In this document: positions 1 to 6,804 of the stretch, one piece after another
Layout of the letters: each line of letters begins with the position of its first letter
How positions within the stretch are numbered: the stretch's first letter is position 1
NCBI GenBank assembly: GCA_049515555.1
Contig: JBEKTY010000281.1
Location: 1-6,866, forward strand
DNA: 6,866 bases
Reading direction: 5' to 3'
DNA from: JBEKTY01 sp049515555
GTDB taxonomy: Bacteria; Planctomycetota; Planctomycetia; Pirellulales; Thermoguttaceae
Translations under genes and position numbers: made by a program
Notes under the pieces: model-generated
The model's database searches: none
Told to the model about the DNA's origin: nothing
The model's input: only the letters and a program-made list of their open reading frames with translations

Positions 1-192
1 CGCGTCTAGATTTCATGAGATATCCTTTCGACCTAGTGCAGGAAAAACCCAGTTTCGCCTCCCGTCGCGGTTCGTGCAAGGCGGGGGATCGAGTTGCAGG
101 GGGACCGAGGGGCCGAATCACGCCGAAACCTCAAGAGACTCCGCCGAGAATCAATCAGTGCTGAATTACTATCGCCGTCCCGCGCCCTATCT
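1..192. other. Flank downstream of the GH109 gene
   Basis: I see no gene, clear terminator hairpin or repeat in these bases. The short plus frames that cross it overlap the GH109 gene in antisense and show no protein-like pattern. Confidence 0.4.
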
Positions 193-1473
193 TCAGGCAT
201 CGGCGGCCAGCAACGGCCTGGGCGTCTTCCATTGTCCGCGGGTAAAGTCCGGCACGCTCACCGGCACGCTCCCCTTGGCGACGGACGCCACGCTGAGCGG
301 GAAGACGCTGGACCAGGCGGCTGCGTCGTACACGGTCATGTCCAGGGGGCGGCCGGCTCGCAGGCATTGGATCAGTCGCCAGTTCAAGAGGTAGTCCATG
401 CCGCCGTGTCCGCCGGACTTGAGGGCCTCCTTCTTCTGCTGTCTCCAGAGCGGGTGGCCGTACTTCTCGAAATACGGGGCGAGGTCGCTCTCCCATGCAT
501 CCTCCTTGCCCTTAAGCGCAAGCCGCGGGGGGTAGTCGGCAAACGTGCCTCCAGTCCCGGAGACCAGGTTGATCCGGCTGTACGGCCGCGGCGCGGCAAG
601 GGAGAACTCGACCATAATGCTCCGGCATCGGCCGAGCGACCGCTGGCACGAACTCATCGACACGAGATAGTCGAACCGGTCCCCGCCGTGGATGTCCATG
701 TACAGGGCTACGGGGCCGAGACCATGAGTGGGGTAAAGGTTGCCGTTGAGCTTCATCGTGTGCCGCCTCCGCCAGACGCTGGAGTCGGCGGTGCTGAGGA
801 GGGCCTCGGCGTAGGGATGGATATAGCCGGCCTCGCCGTGGGTCAATTCGCCCATGACGCCCTGCCGGACCATGTTCATGACGAGCATCTCCGTCTCGCC
901 GTAGCAGCAGTTCTCCAGCATCATGCAATGGCGTTGCGTCCGCTCGGATGCGTCCACCAGGTCCCAACACTCCTGGAGCGTGATGGCCGCGGGTACCTCG
1001 ATCGCCGCGTGCTTGCCGTAGTTCATGGCGCACACGGCCATGGCCGCGTGCCACTCCCACGGCGTGGCAATGTACACCAGGTCCACGTCGTCGCGCTGGC
1101 AGAGGTTCTCGAAGTCGTGCTCGTTCTTGGAATAGCCGGCCGGGAAGGGCCGGCCCTTGGTCGCCACGTGCGCCTGGGCGGCGGCCGTGCGCTGCGGCAC
1201 GATGTCGCAAACGGCGGCGATCGCCACGCCGTCGGGCTTCAGCAGCTCGTCCATGAGGGCCGTGCCCCGTCCGCCCATGCCGATCATCCCCACGCGGACC
1301 TTGTCCAGCGGAGGATGCTTCAGGCCGAGCGCGCTCTTCTGCCCGCTCGGACGGGATGGAGGGCTGTCTTCGGCAGCGCCGGCCATGTGGGCTCCCAGCA
1401 CCGCCGCACTGCCCGCACCAATCGCCTGCATCATCTCCCGCCTCGATATCGCATCGTTCTTCGGTACGGCCAC
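193..1473 (-). CDS. Tat-exported Gfo/Idh/MocA-fold protein, glycoside hydrolase family 109 (alpha-N-acetylgalactosaminidase type)
   Basis: GH109 enzymes remove terminal alpha-linked GalNAc using a tightly bound NAD+ in a redox-elimination mechanism. From the GTG at 1473 the protein is 426 residues; the frame stays open to another GTG at 1581, but the 1473 start has an AAAGGAG site nine bases upstream and puts the twin-arginine motif (SRREMMQ, then a hydrophobic run) near the N-terminus, so export by Tat is likely. Counting from the longer frame, the Rossmann nucleotide motif VGMIGMGGRG is at 97-106, TPWEWHA at 173-179, EVP at 195-197, YIH at 253-255, YPTHGLGP at 283-290, PRPYSR at 331-336 and GGHGGMDY at 390-397. 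These match GH109 as I remember it, including the Glu, Tyr and His residues held to be active-site residues. Between MSS (309-311) and PRPYSR the protein is about 30 residues shorter than relatives. Function of this copy is therefore less certain than its family. Confidence 0.9.
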   Translation of the reverse strand: MAVPKNDAISRREMMQAIGAGSAAVLGAHMAGAAEDSPPSRPSGQKSALGLKHPPLDKVRVGMIGMGGRGTALMDELLKPDGVAIAAVCDIVPQRTAAAQAHVATKGRPFPAGYSKNEHDFENLCQRDDVDLVYIATPWEWHAAMAVCAMNYGKHAAIEVPAAITLQECWDLVDASERTQRHCMMLENCCYGETEMLVMNMVRQGVMGELTHGEAGYIHPYAEALLSTADSSVWRRRHTMKLNGNLYPTHGLGPVALYMDIHGGDRFDYLVSMSSCQRSLGRCRSIMVEFSLAAPRPYSRINLVSGTGGTFADYPPRLALKGKEDAWESDLAPYFEKYGHPLWRQQKKEALKSGGHGGMDYLLNWRLIQCLRAGRPLDMTVYDAAAWSSVFPLSVASVAKGSVPVSVPDFTRGQWKTPRPLLAADA

Positions 1474-1747
1474 GGGCGCAAACTCCTTTCCAAGATACTC
1501 TTTGCCGACCGACGGGAGAGGACCGGATCGATCGGCGGCGGAGGAAAACGGAAACCAAAAGGCATTTTGGCCTATGGCCACCTCTGATGCAACGGTCCAG
1601 CCGCTTTTCGAGCAGGCGTAATGTTTGCAGTCGAAGTCCCCGGCGAGTACGATAACGGCGGAAACCGGCGAGAGACGATTCGAAGGATGGAGAAAAGACG
1701 GTCATGAAACCGACATCGGCGGATTGCGCGAGGCGGGTGACCGGTGA
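1474..1747. other. Intergenic stretch upstream of the GH109 gene
   Basis: About 270 bases between the GH109 start and the transposase remnant. The minus frame stays open through it, but I see no protein-like pattern. Apart from the ribosome binding site at 1483-1489 I recognise no promoter, repeat or RNA. Any promoter for the GH109 gene should lie here or further left-to-right inside the remnant. Confidence 0.4.
1483..1489 (-). promoter_or_regulatory. Ribosome binding site deciding the GH109 start
   Basis: On the minus strand AAAGGAG lies nine bases before the GTG at 1473. No comparable site precedes the GTG at 1581. The 36 residues the longer frame would add have no Tat or domain logic, so this site decides the start. 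Confidence 0.7.
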
Positions 1748-1966
1748 CAGGTCGTTCACTTCAACGTGACGACCAATCCCTACGCCGAATTGACCGCCCA
1801 ACAGATCATCAATGCCTTCCCCCATAACGAAGCACCACGCTTCCTCATTCGCGACCGCGATGGCATCTACGGCGACTACTTCAAGAAGCGAGTCGAGGAC
1901 ATGGGTATTGAGGAAGTTCCGATCGTACCACGGTCGCCCTGGCAGAACCCGTATTGCGAACGGGTG
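1748..1966 (+). pseudogene. Remnant of a DDE integrase-core transposase
   Basis: The translated piece reads QVVHFNVTTNPYAELTAQQ, then FLIRDRDGIYG, then VPRSPWQNPYCERV. This is the middle and end of an rve-type (retroviral integrase fold) catalytic domain. The second catalytic Asp is in the RDRD motif and the catalytic Glu is in CER, about 33-35 residues on. The first catalytic Asp, the N-terminal DNA-binding part and the conserved tail after ERV (normally a segment like IGSIRRECLDH) are missing. An in-frame TGA stands at 1745-1747, where relatives usually have Arg codons. After 1966 the frame runs on to a TAG at 2024 with unrelated sequence, so the similarity ends sharply. I see no terminal inverted repeats around it. 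It cannot be an active transposase; it marks an old insertion or rearrangement between two divergent genes. Confidence 0.82.
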
Positions 1967-2169
1967 AAGTCCGGCCGTGCCGGCGGCAGAATCGCCCCAA
2001 CCCGGCGACCCGCGCTCTGCGGTTAGCGTGGGGTCCATTGCTGGGGGCCACCGATGCCTCCTGCCGCGGAGCGGCTGTCGTGCGCCTGCTTGAATCCGCC
2101 ACCGCGGGTGTTTAGGATGGGACAGTCGTCGCGGAACCAGGTGTAAGAGCGCGTGATGAACGAGAGGAA
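1967..2169. other. Intergenic stretch between transposase remnant and the large secreted protein
   Basis: About 200 bases with no convincing gene. A minus-strand frame is open from 2202 to a stop at 2023-2025 without an ATG, and a plus frame ends at a TAG near 2113; neither resembles a protein I know. A five-codon reading frame (MNERK, 2156-2173) ends overlapping the start of the next gene. No clear promoter boxes are visible. Confidence 0.35.
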
Positions 2170-5082
2170 ATGATGCGAGACCTTTCCCAACTCATTGCTG
2201 TGTCACTTGTACTGTCGCTGCTATCCGCCGTCGTGGTGGCCGCAGAACCGGCGGGGCAGGATCGCGGCGCCGCTGTTCGCATCAACATTACGCCGCGCGG
2301 AGCAATAGCCGAGACCGGTCGTTTCCGCGCCGAGATTCGCGACGGCGTGCTCGTGAGTTTCTTTAACAAGCTCACGCGGGAGGAGTACCTGGCGCGGGAC
2401 GCCAGGCCGGAGCTGCTCCTCCCCCACCTGCCCAGCGGATTGGGCACCCAACACATGGTTCCCGAACGGGAATCGGCGCACAAGCTCTTCGAGTGGCCTT
2501 GGTGGGATCTGCCGCCGACGGCCACTTGGCCCAACCAACACTACCCGACCGCGACGAGCACGTTCGTCTTCGAAGTCAAGGACAAAAGCGACGTGCTGCT
2601 CGCCTACAAGGGCTTGAGCAATGGAAGCCTGAGATTCGCCGACGAGTCGTTCTCGCTGGAGGTGACAATCGATGCCCAGACCGGCGATCTTCTGCTGACT
2701 CCCAAGGCGGAAAGCCCGCGCGGCGGGGTCTACGGTTGCGGATTCACGCTGACGGCCTTGGCGCCTGAAGTCACCGTCGAGGCGCCCATCTTCGAGGGCG
2801 TGCGCCTCGATCGTCACATGCAACCCGCCCTGTGGACGAACCTCTGGGCCAACTTCTGGGATTATGCGTTCCTGGCGCTCAGCGGCGAGAAGACCGGGGC
2901 CGTGGGACTGTGGTGCCAGGACGCGGAATTGAAAACCTGCAAGACCCTCTTCTACATGGTGGATCGGCAAGGGCTTAGCCTGTCGGTGCAGGCCATGAAC
3001 CTGCCGCCGTTCGACGAGCTGAAGTCGGCCCGGCCGATGACCTGGCGGTTGCAAGCTTTCGACCAGAGCTGGGCGCAGGCGGCGGCGCGTTTCCGCCAGT
3101 GGCGGCTGAAAAACGTCAAGATCGCGCCGCGCCCGGACTGGGCCAAGAAGCTGTCGTTCATGGAGTACGGCATGGACAAGGCCAGCCCGGTGAACGAGAC
3201 CGTCATGCTGGAGAAGTATTTCGGCGGAAAGGACCTGGACCGCGTGCTCACCTGGGCGCCGGCGGTTCGCGGGGCGGGCTTCGACAAGAACCACGCCAAC
3301 AACGATCCCTATCCGGGGTTCCGGCAGGACATGCAGGGATGGAAGGCGAAGCGCCTGAAATTGATGGTCTACCTGCAGCCCATGATCATGTGGGGGCCGG
3401 ACCCGAAGACGGAGCGGGAGCGGCAGGCCGTCCGGTTCTCCGCCCTGGCCAATACCCGCTCGCCTTTCCGTGCGAGCCTGGACACGGTGGACTTGAGACA
3501 CGACCAGCACAATCTCGGATGTCCGCAATGGCAGCGATGGTTCCTGGACTGGGTGAAGGAGTACATTCAGAGCTACGGCGCCGACGGCATCTATCACGAC
3601 CAGTCCTATTGCTGTCCGATCGACGTGCGTGGTGCATCGGCCCCCGGCGGCATGACGTCGCCCCAAGGAATGGCCGACTACTTCTACAAGGCGGCCACGG
3701 AGAATCCGGGCTCGATCCACGGCACCGAACACATGACCGAGGTGAACAACGTCGGCGCGTCTCTCGGATTGGGCTGCGGAATCATCTGGGGTACGCCGGG
3801 TTACCAGGGCCACATCGGCCCGCCGGGCAGCATGAATCGGCAGCGGATCAAGCAGGCCTCGCCGGTATCCAATGCGTTGCACTCGCCCAACGGCGCGATT
3901 TTCGGATTCCCCCATCAGTCCAATTACAGCGAGTACGGCGCCGTCCGCTTCCACCAGGGCATGGACCAGATGGAGCGCCGCGGCGACCTGCCCGCGATTC
4001 CCCTGGGATGCTACGGCTTCTTCATGAACGGCGTGCCCTACGATCAATGTGCCAACGAAGTCTGGCTGGACCGCCAGCGGGCGACGGCGTTCGTACACCA
4101 CGGCCTGCGGCCGGACTTCCCCGAAGATTGGAAGCGGAACGTCTTGAGCTATTTCAAGGGGGCCACTGGCGAGGATTTCCGCTACGAGCAGATGCCCTGG
4201 GGAACGGCCTTCGTCCGGTACTCGTCAGGCCAGCGCAAGCTGCAATACGCGCGGATCAACGGTGTAAGCCGGGCGGCCGTGGAAGGCGCTATCTTGGGCT
4301 GGCCTTGCTACGATGAGCACGGGCCGGCGGGCCTCAACTCCGATGAATCGGCCACCTACGTCGTGGAACCGGCCGCCCAGCGCCCGCCCGCCTGGTTCGC
4401 GCCGGCGGCCGACGACGTCTACGTCGCCGACGGCTTCGCCAACGAGGATCTCGCATACTTCCAATTGCGGCCCGTCCCCGGTCGAGCGGCCGCGACCCAG
4501 GCCGTTCTCCTGAATGCTCCGGTCGCACCGGCGGCGGTTTGGGCCGACGGGAAGGCGGTCAAGCCAACCCCCGCGGGCGCCCGCCGCTGGGCGATCGCCG
4601 CGGGCCGCGAGGCGATGGTCGTGGTCCTCTTCCGGGAACCTGCGGCCGGGTTCGCCTCCGTCGCCAGCAACAAGGTCCTCTGCCGCGATATCGATCCGGT
4701 CACCCGCCGCGACATCCTGCGACCGTCGTGCCTGGCCGACACCGTCACGCAAACCAAAGACGGCCTCCGCATCGAGCCTGCGCAGCGGAAGACGCCCCAG
4801 ATCAAGGGCGAATCGCAGGTGCACGTTCCGCTTAAGGCGCCGGCCGACGGCGTTCTGCGAATCTCCAGTGCCGAGTTCCCTCCGCCCGCGTGTCGCTGGA
4901 ACGGCAAGACGGCGGCTTTCCATCCCGCGTCGGACGCCAAGGGACATGCGACGCAGTTGCTTGAGATGCGAATGCGGGCGGGCGAAGCCGCCTTGCTCAG
5001 CCTGACCCCGACGGTCCCCGGGACGTTCGCGTTCGAGTGGCGGCCGGCCGCCGGCGCCGCCAATTCCCAAGGCCCACGATGA
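2170..5082 (+). CDS. Large secreted glycoside-hydrolase-like protein (probable DUF6259 family)
   Basis: A 970-residue protein with a Sec signal peptide (hydrophobic run about 8-22, likely cut after VVVA before AEP). Residues about 35-300 are beta-rich and tryptophan-rich, like the N-terminal sandwich of many glycosidases. About 320-620 look like a TIM barrel: strand LKLMVYLQP (397-404), then YGADGIYHDQS (469-479) with Asp477, then SIHGTEHMTE (515-524) with Glu520 and Glu524. Asp and Glu at the ends of neighbouring strands are the usual layout of a retaining glycosidase. The rest (about 690-960) is beta-rich and may be accessory sandwich domains. Placement in DUF6259 is from recall; the reaction is not known to me. 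GAGAGGA at 2162-2168 sits one base from the first ATG and four from the second (2173), so the second may be the true start. It lies 42 bases before the truncated hydrolase, likely on the same transcript, and divergent from the GH109 gene, suggesting action on the same glycans. Confidence 0.85.
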   Translation: MMRDLSQLIAVSLVLSLLSAVVVAAEPAGQDRGAAVRINITPRGAIAETGRFRAEIRDGVLVSFFNKLTREEYLARDARPELLLPHLPSGLGTQHMVPERESAHKLFEWPWWDLPPTATWPNQHYPTATSTFVFEVKDKSDVLLAYKGLSNGSLRFADESFSLEVTIDAQTGDLLLTPKAESPRGGVYGCGFTLTALAPEVTVEAPIFEGVRLDRHMQPALWTNLWANFWDYAFLALSGEKTGAVGLWCQDAELKTCKTLFYMVDRQGLSLSVQAMNLPPFDELKSARPMTWRLQAFDQSWAQAAARFRQWRLKNVKIAPRPDWAKKLSFMEYGMDKASPVNETVMLEKYFGGKDLDRVLTWAPAVRGAGFDKNHANNDPYPGFRQDMQGWKAKRLKLMVYLQPMIMWGPDPKTERERQAVRFSALANTRSPFRASLDTVDLRHDQHNLGCPQWQRWFLDWVKEYIQSYGADGIYHDQSYCCPIDVRGASAPGGMTSPQGMADYFYKAATENPGSIHGTEHMTEVNNVGASLGLGCGIIWGTPGYQGHIGPPGSMNRQRIKQASPVSNALHSPNGAIFGFPHQSNYSEYGAVRFHQGMDQMERRGDLPAIPLGCYGFFMNGVPYDQCANEVWLDRQRATAFVHHGLRPDFPEDWKRNVLSYFKGATGEDFRYEQMPWGTAFVRYSSGQRKLQYARINGVSRAAVEGAILGWPCYDEHGPAGLNSDESATYVVEPAAQRPPAWFAPAADDVYVADGFANEDLAYFQLRPVPGRAAATQAVLLNAPVAPAAVWADGKAVKPTPAGARRWAIAAGREAMVVVLFREPAAGFASVASNKVLCRDIDPVTRRDILRPSCLADTVTQTKDGLRIEPAQRKTPQIKGESQVHVPLKAPADGVLRISSAEFPPPACRWNGKTAAFHPASDAKGHATQLLEMRMRAGEAALLSLTPTVPGTFAFEWRPAAGAANSQGPR

Positions 5083-5124
5083 CTGCCAATGAAGACTCGC
5101 GGTCTGTTATCCACAGGTTGCAGG

Positions 5125-5472
5125 ATGAATCGGCGGCTGGCGATTGCCTGTGCCGGCTTCCTCGCTCTGGCAGCCGCTTGCACAAGCTCTGCCGCAGAGA
5201 TCACGGTCGCGGAGCTTAAAGCCCCGGGCACTGAGCCGCGGGCGATCGTGTACAAGACGGCAGGCGACGCGAAGCTGCAAATCCACGTGTATGCCGCCGA
5301 AGGCCGATCGCCCGGCGAAAGGCGGCCGGCGATCCTCATGGTCCACGGCGGCGGATGGCAGGCCCCGGGGCCCTTCCACATGGCGCCGCACTGCCGGTAT
5401 TTTGCCCTCCGCGGCCTGGTGGCGGTGAATGTCGAGTACCGGCTGGTGCGCTGGTCCGGCGAAAGTCGGTAG
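5125..5472 (+). pseudogene. N-terminal fragment of a secreted alpha/beta hydrolase (esterase type)
   Basis: From the ATG at 5125 the product is 115 residues; the frame also opens at an ATG at 5089. I prefer 5125 because it starts directly with a signal peptide (MNRRLAIACAGFLALAAAC, cut after SSA or weakly lipoprotein-like at the Cys). Residues 74-78 are HGGGW, the oxyanion-hole motif of hormone-sensitive-lipase and feruloyl/acetyl esterase-like hydrolases, and VNVEYRLV follows at about 101-108, as expected after it. Right after this the protein turns to RWSGESR and stops. The family's nucleophile motif (GDSAGG-like) and the catalytic Asp and His, normally another 150-200 residues, are absent, and I find them in no frame up to 5850. 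It is therefore a broken gene that was probably an operon partner of the large secreted protein upstream. A natural short protein is possible but unlikely to be catalytic. Confidence 0.75.
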
Positions 5473-5816
5473 TCGAATTCCGGGCGATTGGTGACCCCGG
5501 GAAGCAGGCCCCGCATGCCAATTCGATGGAGCGACGCGCGGGAAGTAATGACTCCACGCCGCAGAAGGAGACCAGAAGCATGCCTGGGCAAGGATCGGCG
5601 CAGAGAGGCTGCGGTGGTCCACCGACTTTCGGGGTGTTCCGTATCGACCCTAACCCAAGTTACGCTGTTGCGCGGGTTGGCTTGTTGGTAGCAAAGGACT
5701 TACGTTCTCAAACTGTAAACGCCATCGGTGCTAGCACTCGGCTGACAGATTGATCTTGCAATGAAAATTGCAAAATGTAAATTGAGCGATGCCGGGAGTA
5801 GCCCTATTGAAGGCGG

Positions 5817-5837
5817 AAGCCCCAAGCCCCAAGACCC
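5817..5837. repeat. Three tandem heptamers downstream of fabI
   Basis: AAGCCCC, AAGCCCC and AAGACCC follow one another without gaps. They lie just beyond the hairpin at the fabI stop. The period of seven is the same as that of the repeat in front of fabI, though the unit differs. Confidence 0.6.
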
Positions 5838-5838
5838 A

Positions 5839-5853
5839 GCGGCCACCGGCCGC
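5839..5853 (-). terminator. Perfect hairpin abutting the fabI stop codon
   Basis: GCGGCC, a three-base loop and GGCCGC form a perfect six-pair GC-only stem that begins on the base right after the fabI TAA. It has no T-run on the minus strand, so it is not a classical intrinsic terminator. It could stop transcription weakly or protect the 3' end of the message. Confidence 0.4.
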
Positions 5854-6624
5854 TTACAGCCCCACGATCTGGTAGCCGCAGTCCACGTGCAGCACCTCGC
5901 CGGTCGTGGCGGAGGAGGCGTCGCCCAGCAGGAACAGGCCCGCGGCGCCCAACTCGGCGGGCGCCACGTTGCGTCCCAGCGGCGACTTGCCGGCGGCGTG
6001 CTCCAGCAGCTCGTCGAAACGCGGAATGCCCGAGGCGCTCAGCGTGCGCATGGGGCCGGCGCTAATGGCGTTGACGCGGATTCGCTGCCGCCCCAGGTCC
6101 CAGGCCAGGTAGCGCACGCTGTGCTCCAGGGCCGCCTTGCACACGCCCATCACGTTGTAGCCGGGCACTACCTTCTCGCCCCCGTAGTAACTCAGCGTGA
6201 GGATCGAGCCGCCGCCGCTCATTAAAGGCGCGGCCGCCCGGCAGGCCGCTACCAGGCTGTAGACGCTGATGTCCATGGCCAGGTGCCAGCCGGCGCGGCT
6301 CATCTGGACGTACGGCTGCCGAAGCTCCATGGGCGGCGCGAAGGCGATCGAATGCAGCAGGAAATCCAGCCGGCCATAGGTCTCGCCGACGGCCTGGAAC
6401 ACGCGGGCCAGGTCCTCGTCTTGCTGCACGTTGCAGGGCAGGACCACCCGGGGGCCGCGGGGCCCGACAAGGTTGTGCACGCGGCGCTCGATCGACGGGC
6501 CGGGCATGTGCGTAAAGGCCAGCTCCGCCCCCTCGGCATACAGCGCCTCGCTGATGGCCCAGGCGATGCTGTGATCGTTGGCCAGGCCCATCACCAGGCC
6601 GATCTTCCCGCTGAACGTGGCCAT
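5854..6624 (-). CDS. fabI: Enoyl-[acyl-carrier-protein] reductase (NADH), FabI
   Basis: FabI carries out the last step of each fatty-acid elongation round in the cytoplasm, reducing trans-2-enoyl-ACP with NADH. The protein is 256 residues, close to the usual length. Residues 13-22 (GLANDHSIAW) are the FabI form of the nucleotide-binding loop, which in FabI replaces the GxxxGxG of ordinary short-chain dehydrogenases. LLHSIAFA at 89-96 is also typical. The active-site pattern is Tyr146/Tyr147, Tyr156 and Lys163 (YNVMGVCK), matching the Tyr-x6-Lys pair of FabI with the same numbering as in E. coli. ISAGPMRTLSASGI (187-200) is the substrate-loop region. The C-terminal VDCGYQIVGL is conserved. It is the target of triclosan and related inhibitors in other bacteria. 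The ATG start is fixed by the N-terminus MATFSGKIGLVMG, yet no Shine-Dalgarno precedes it; the leader is a C-rich repeat. It does not form an operon with the neighbouring genes in the window. Confidence 0.97.
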   Translation of the reverse strand: MATFSGKIGLVMGLANDHSIAWAISEALYAEGAELAFTHMPGPSIERRVHNLVGPRGPRVVLPCNVQQDEDLARVFQAVGETYGRLDFLLHSIAFAPPMELRQPYVQMSRAGWHLAMDISVYSLVAACRAAAPLMSGGGSILTLSYYGGEKVVPGYNVMGVCKAALEHSVRYLAWDLGRQRIRVNAISAGPMRTLSASGIPRFDELLEHAAGKSPLGRNVAPAELGAAGLFLLGDASSATTGEVLHVDCGYQIVGL

Positions 6625-6625
6625 T

Positions 6626-6648
6626 GGGGTAAGGGGTAGGGATTAGGG
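6626..6648 (+). promoter_or_regulatory. G-quadruplex motif next to the fabI start
   Basis: Four G-runs of 4, 4, 3 and 3 bases with loops TAA, TA and ATTA fit the standard quadruplex pattern. It lies on the plus strand, which is the template for fabI, one base from the start codon. The fabI message carries the C-rich complement, with no Shine-Dalgarno. A role in fabI expression is inference. Confidence 0.5.
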
Positions 6649-6688
6649 ATTAAGGATTAGGGATTAAGGATTAGGGATTAGGAAGTAG
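6640..6688. repeat. Tandem GGATTAR heptamer repeat in the fabI leader
   Basis: Six gap-free units from 6640 to 6681 read GGATTAG, GGATTAA, GGATTAG, GGATTAA, GGATTAG, GGATTAG, followed by a degenerate GAAGTAG. The first four units alternate G and A at the last base. Such heptamer arrays can change length by slippage, which would change the spacing upstream of fabI. Confidence 0.9.
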
Positions 6689-6716
6689 GGTGGGTCTAGC
6701 TTTAGCGAGCCCCACC
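6689..6716. repeat. 28-base imperfect palindrome (REP-like hairpin)
   Basis: The outer arms GGTGGG and CCCACC pair perfectly (6689-6694 with 6711-6716). After one mismatch come CT/AG, a second mismatch and GC/GC, leaving a four-base loop TTTA at 6701-6704. Ten of twelve positions pair. It looks like a scattered intergenic palindrome, and it would fold in the fabI leader RNA. Confidence 0.65.
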
Positions 6717-6717
6717 A

Positions 6718-6732
6718 GGACCCAAATGGTCC
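6718..6732. repeat. Small hairpin in the fabI upstream region
   Basis: GGACC at 6718-6722 and GGTCC at 6728-6732 form a five-pair stem with a five-base loop CAAAT. It lies one base from the larger palindrome. It is short and could be chance. Confidence 0.35.
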
Positions 6733-6804
6733 CCCTCTCCCTCCGGGTGGTCTGAATAAAACCCAATAATTTTGGCAAACTGGGCTTGTTAGGTTCTTTG
6801 AAAT

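Larger units (their letters stand above)
5473..5853. other. Gene-free stretch between the broken hydrolase and fabI
   Basis: About 380 bases with no supported gene. A seven-pair hairpin with one G-T pair (arms 5478-5484 and 5496-5502, 11-base loop) sits just after the hydrolase stop but has no T-run, so it is only a weak terminator candidate. An AT-rich patch at about 5755-5786 carries TTGCAA twice, of a kind common between planctomycete genes. Heptamers AAGCCCC, AAGCCCC, AAGACCC run from 5817 to 5837. The rest looks like anonymous sequence joined on where the hydrolase was cut. Confidence 0.45.

Noticed and set aside
94..1587. Long plus-strand open frame of 497 residues
   Set aside because: It is antisense to the GH109 gene, has biased Arg/Val/His-rich composition and no family motifs; high GC keeps it open.
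512..2038. Long minus-strand frame of 508 residues overlapping the GH109 gene and the transposase remnant
   Set aside because: It runs out of frame through the GH109 gene and antisense through the transposase piece; its composition is Arg/Gly-rich with no domain pattern.
2023..2202. Open minus-strand frame (reads SYTWFRDDCPILNTRGGG in its middle)
   Set aside because: It looks faintly protein-like but has no start codon and no family I recognise, and it overlaps the start of the next gene.
2221..4101. Minus-strand frame of 626 residues inside the large secreted protein gene
   Set aside because: Antisense shadow of a well-supported gene with signal peptide and barrel motifs; no motif of its own.
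4419..5591. Minus-strand frame of 390 residues across the gene ends and the gap
   Set aside because: It crosses two real plus-strand genes in antisense and has low-complexity Arg/Ala composition.
5640..5720. Possible tRNA or structured RNA around AACCC...GGGTT
   Set aside because: Only a five-pair stem is visible; no cloverleaf, T-arm motif or CCA end.
5355..5753. Plus-strand frame of 132 residues covering the gap after the broken hydrolase
   Set aside because: It starts inside the hydrolase in another frame, has no ribosome site and shows no match to the missing hydrolase C-terminus.
6640..6688. CRISPR array
   Set aside because: The repeats are seven-base tandem units with no spacers.
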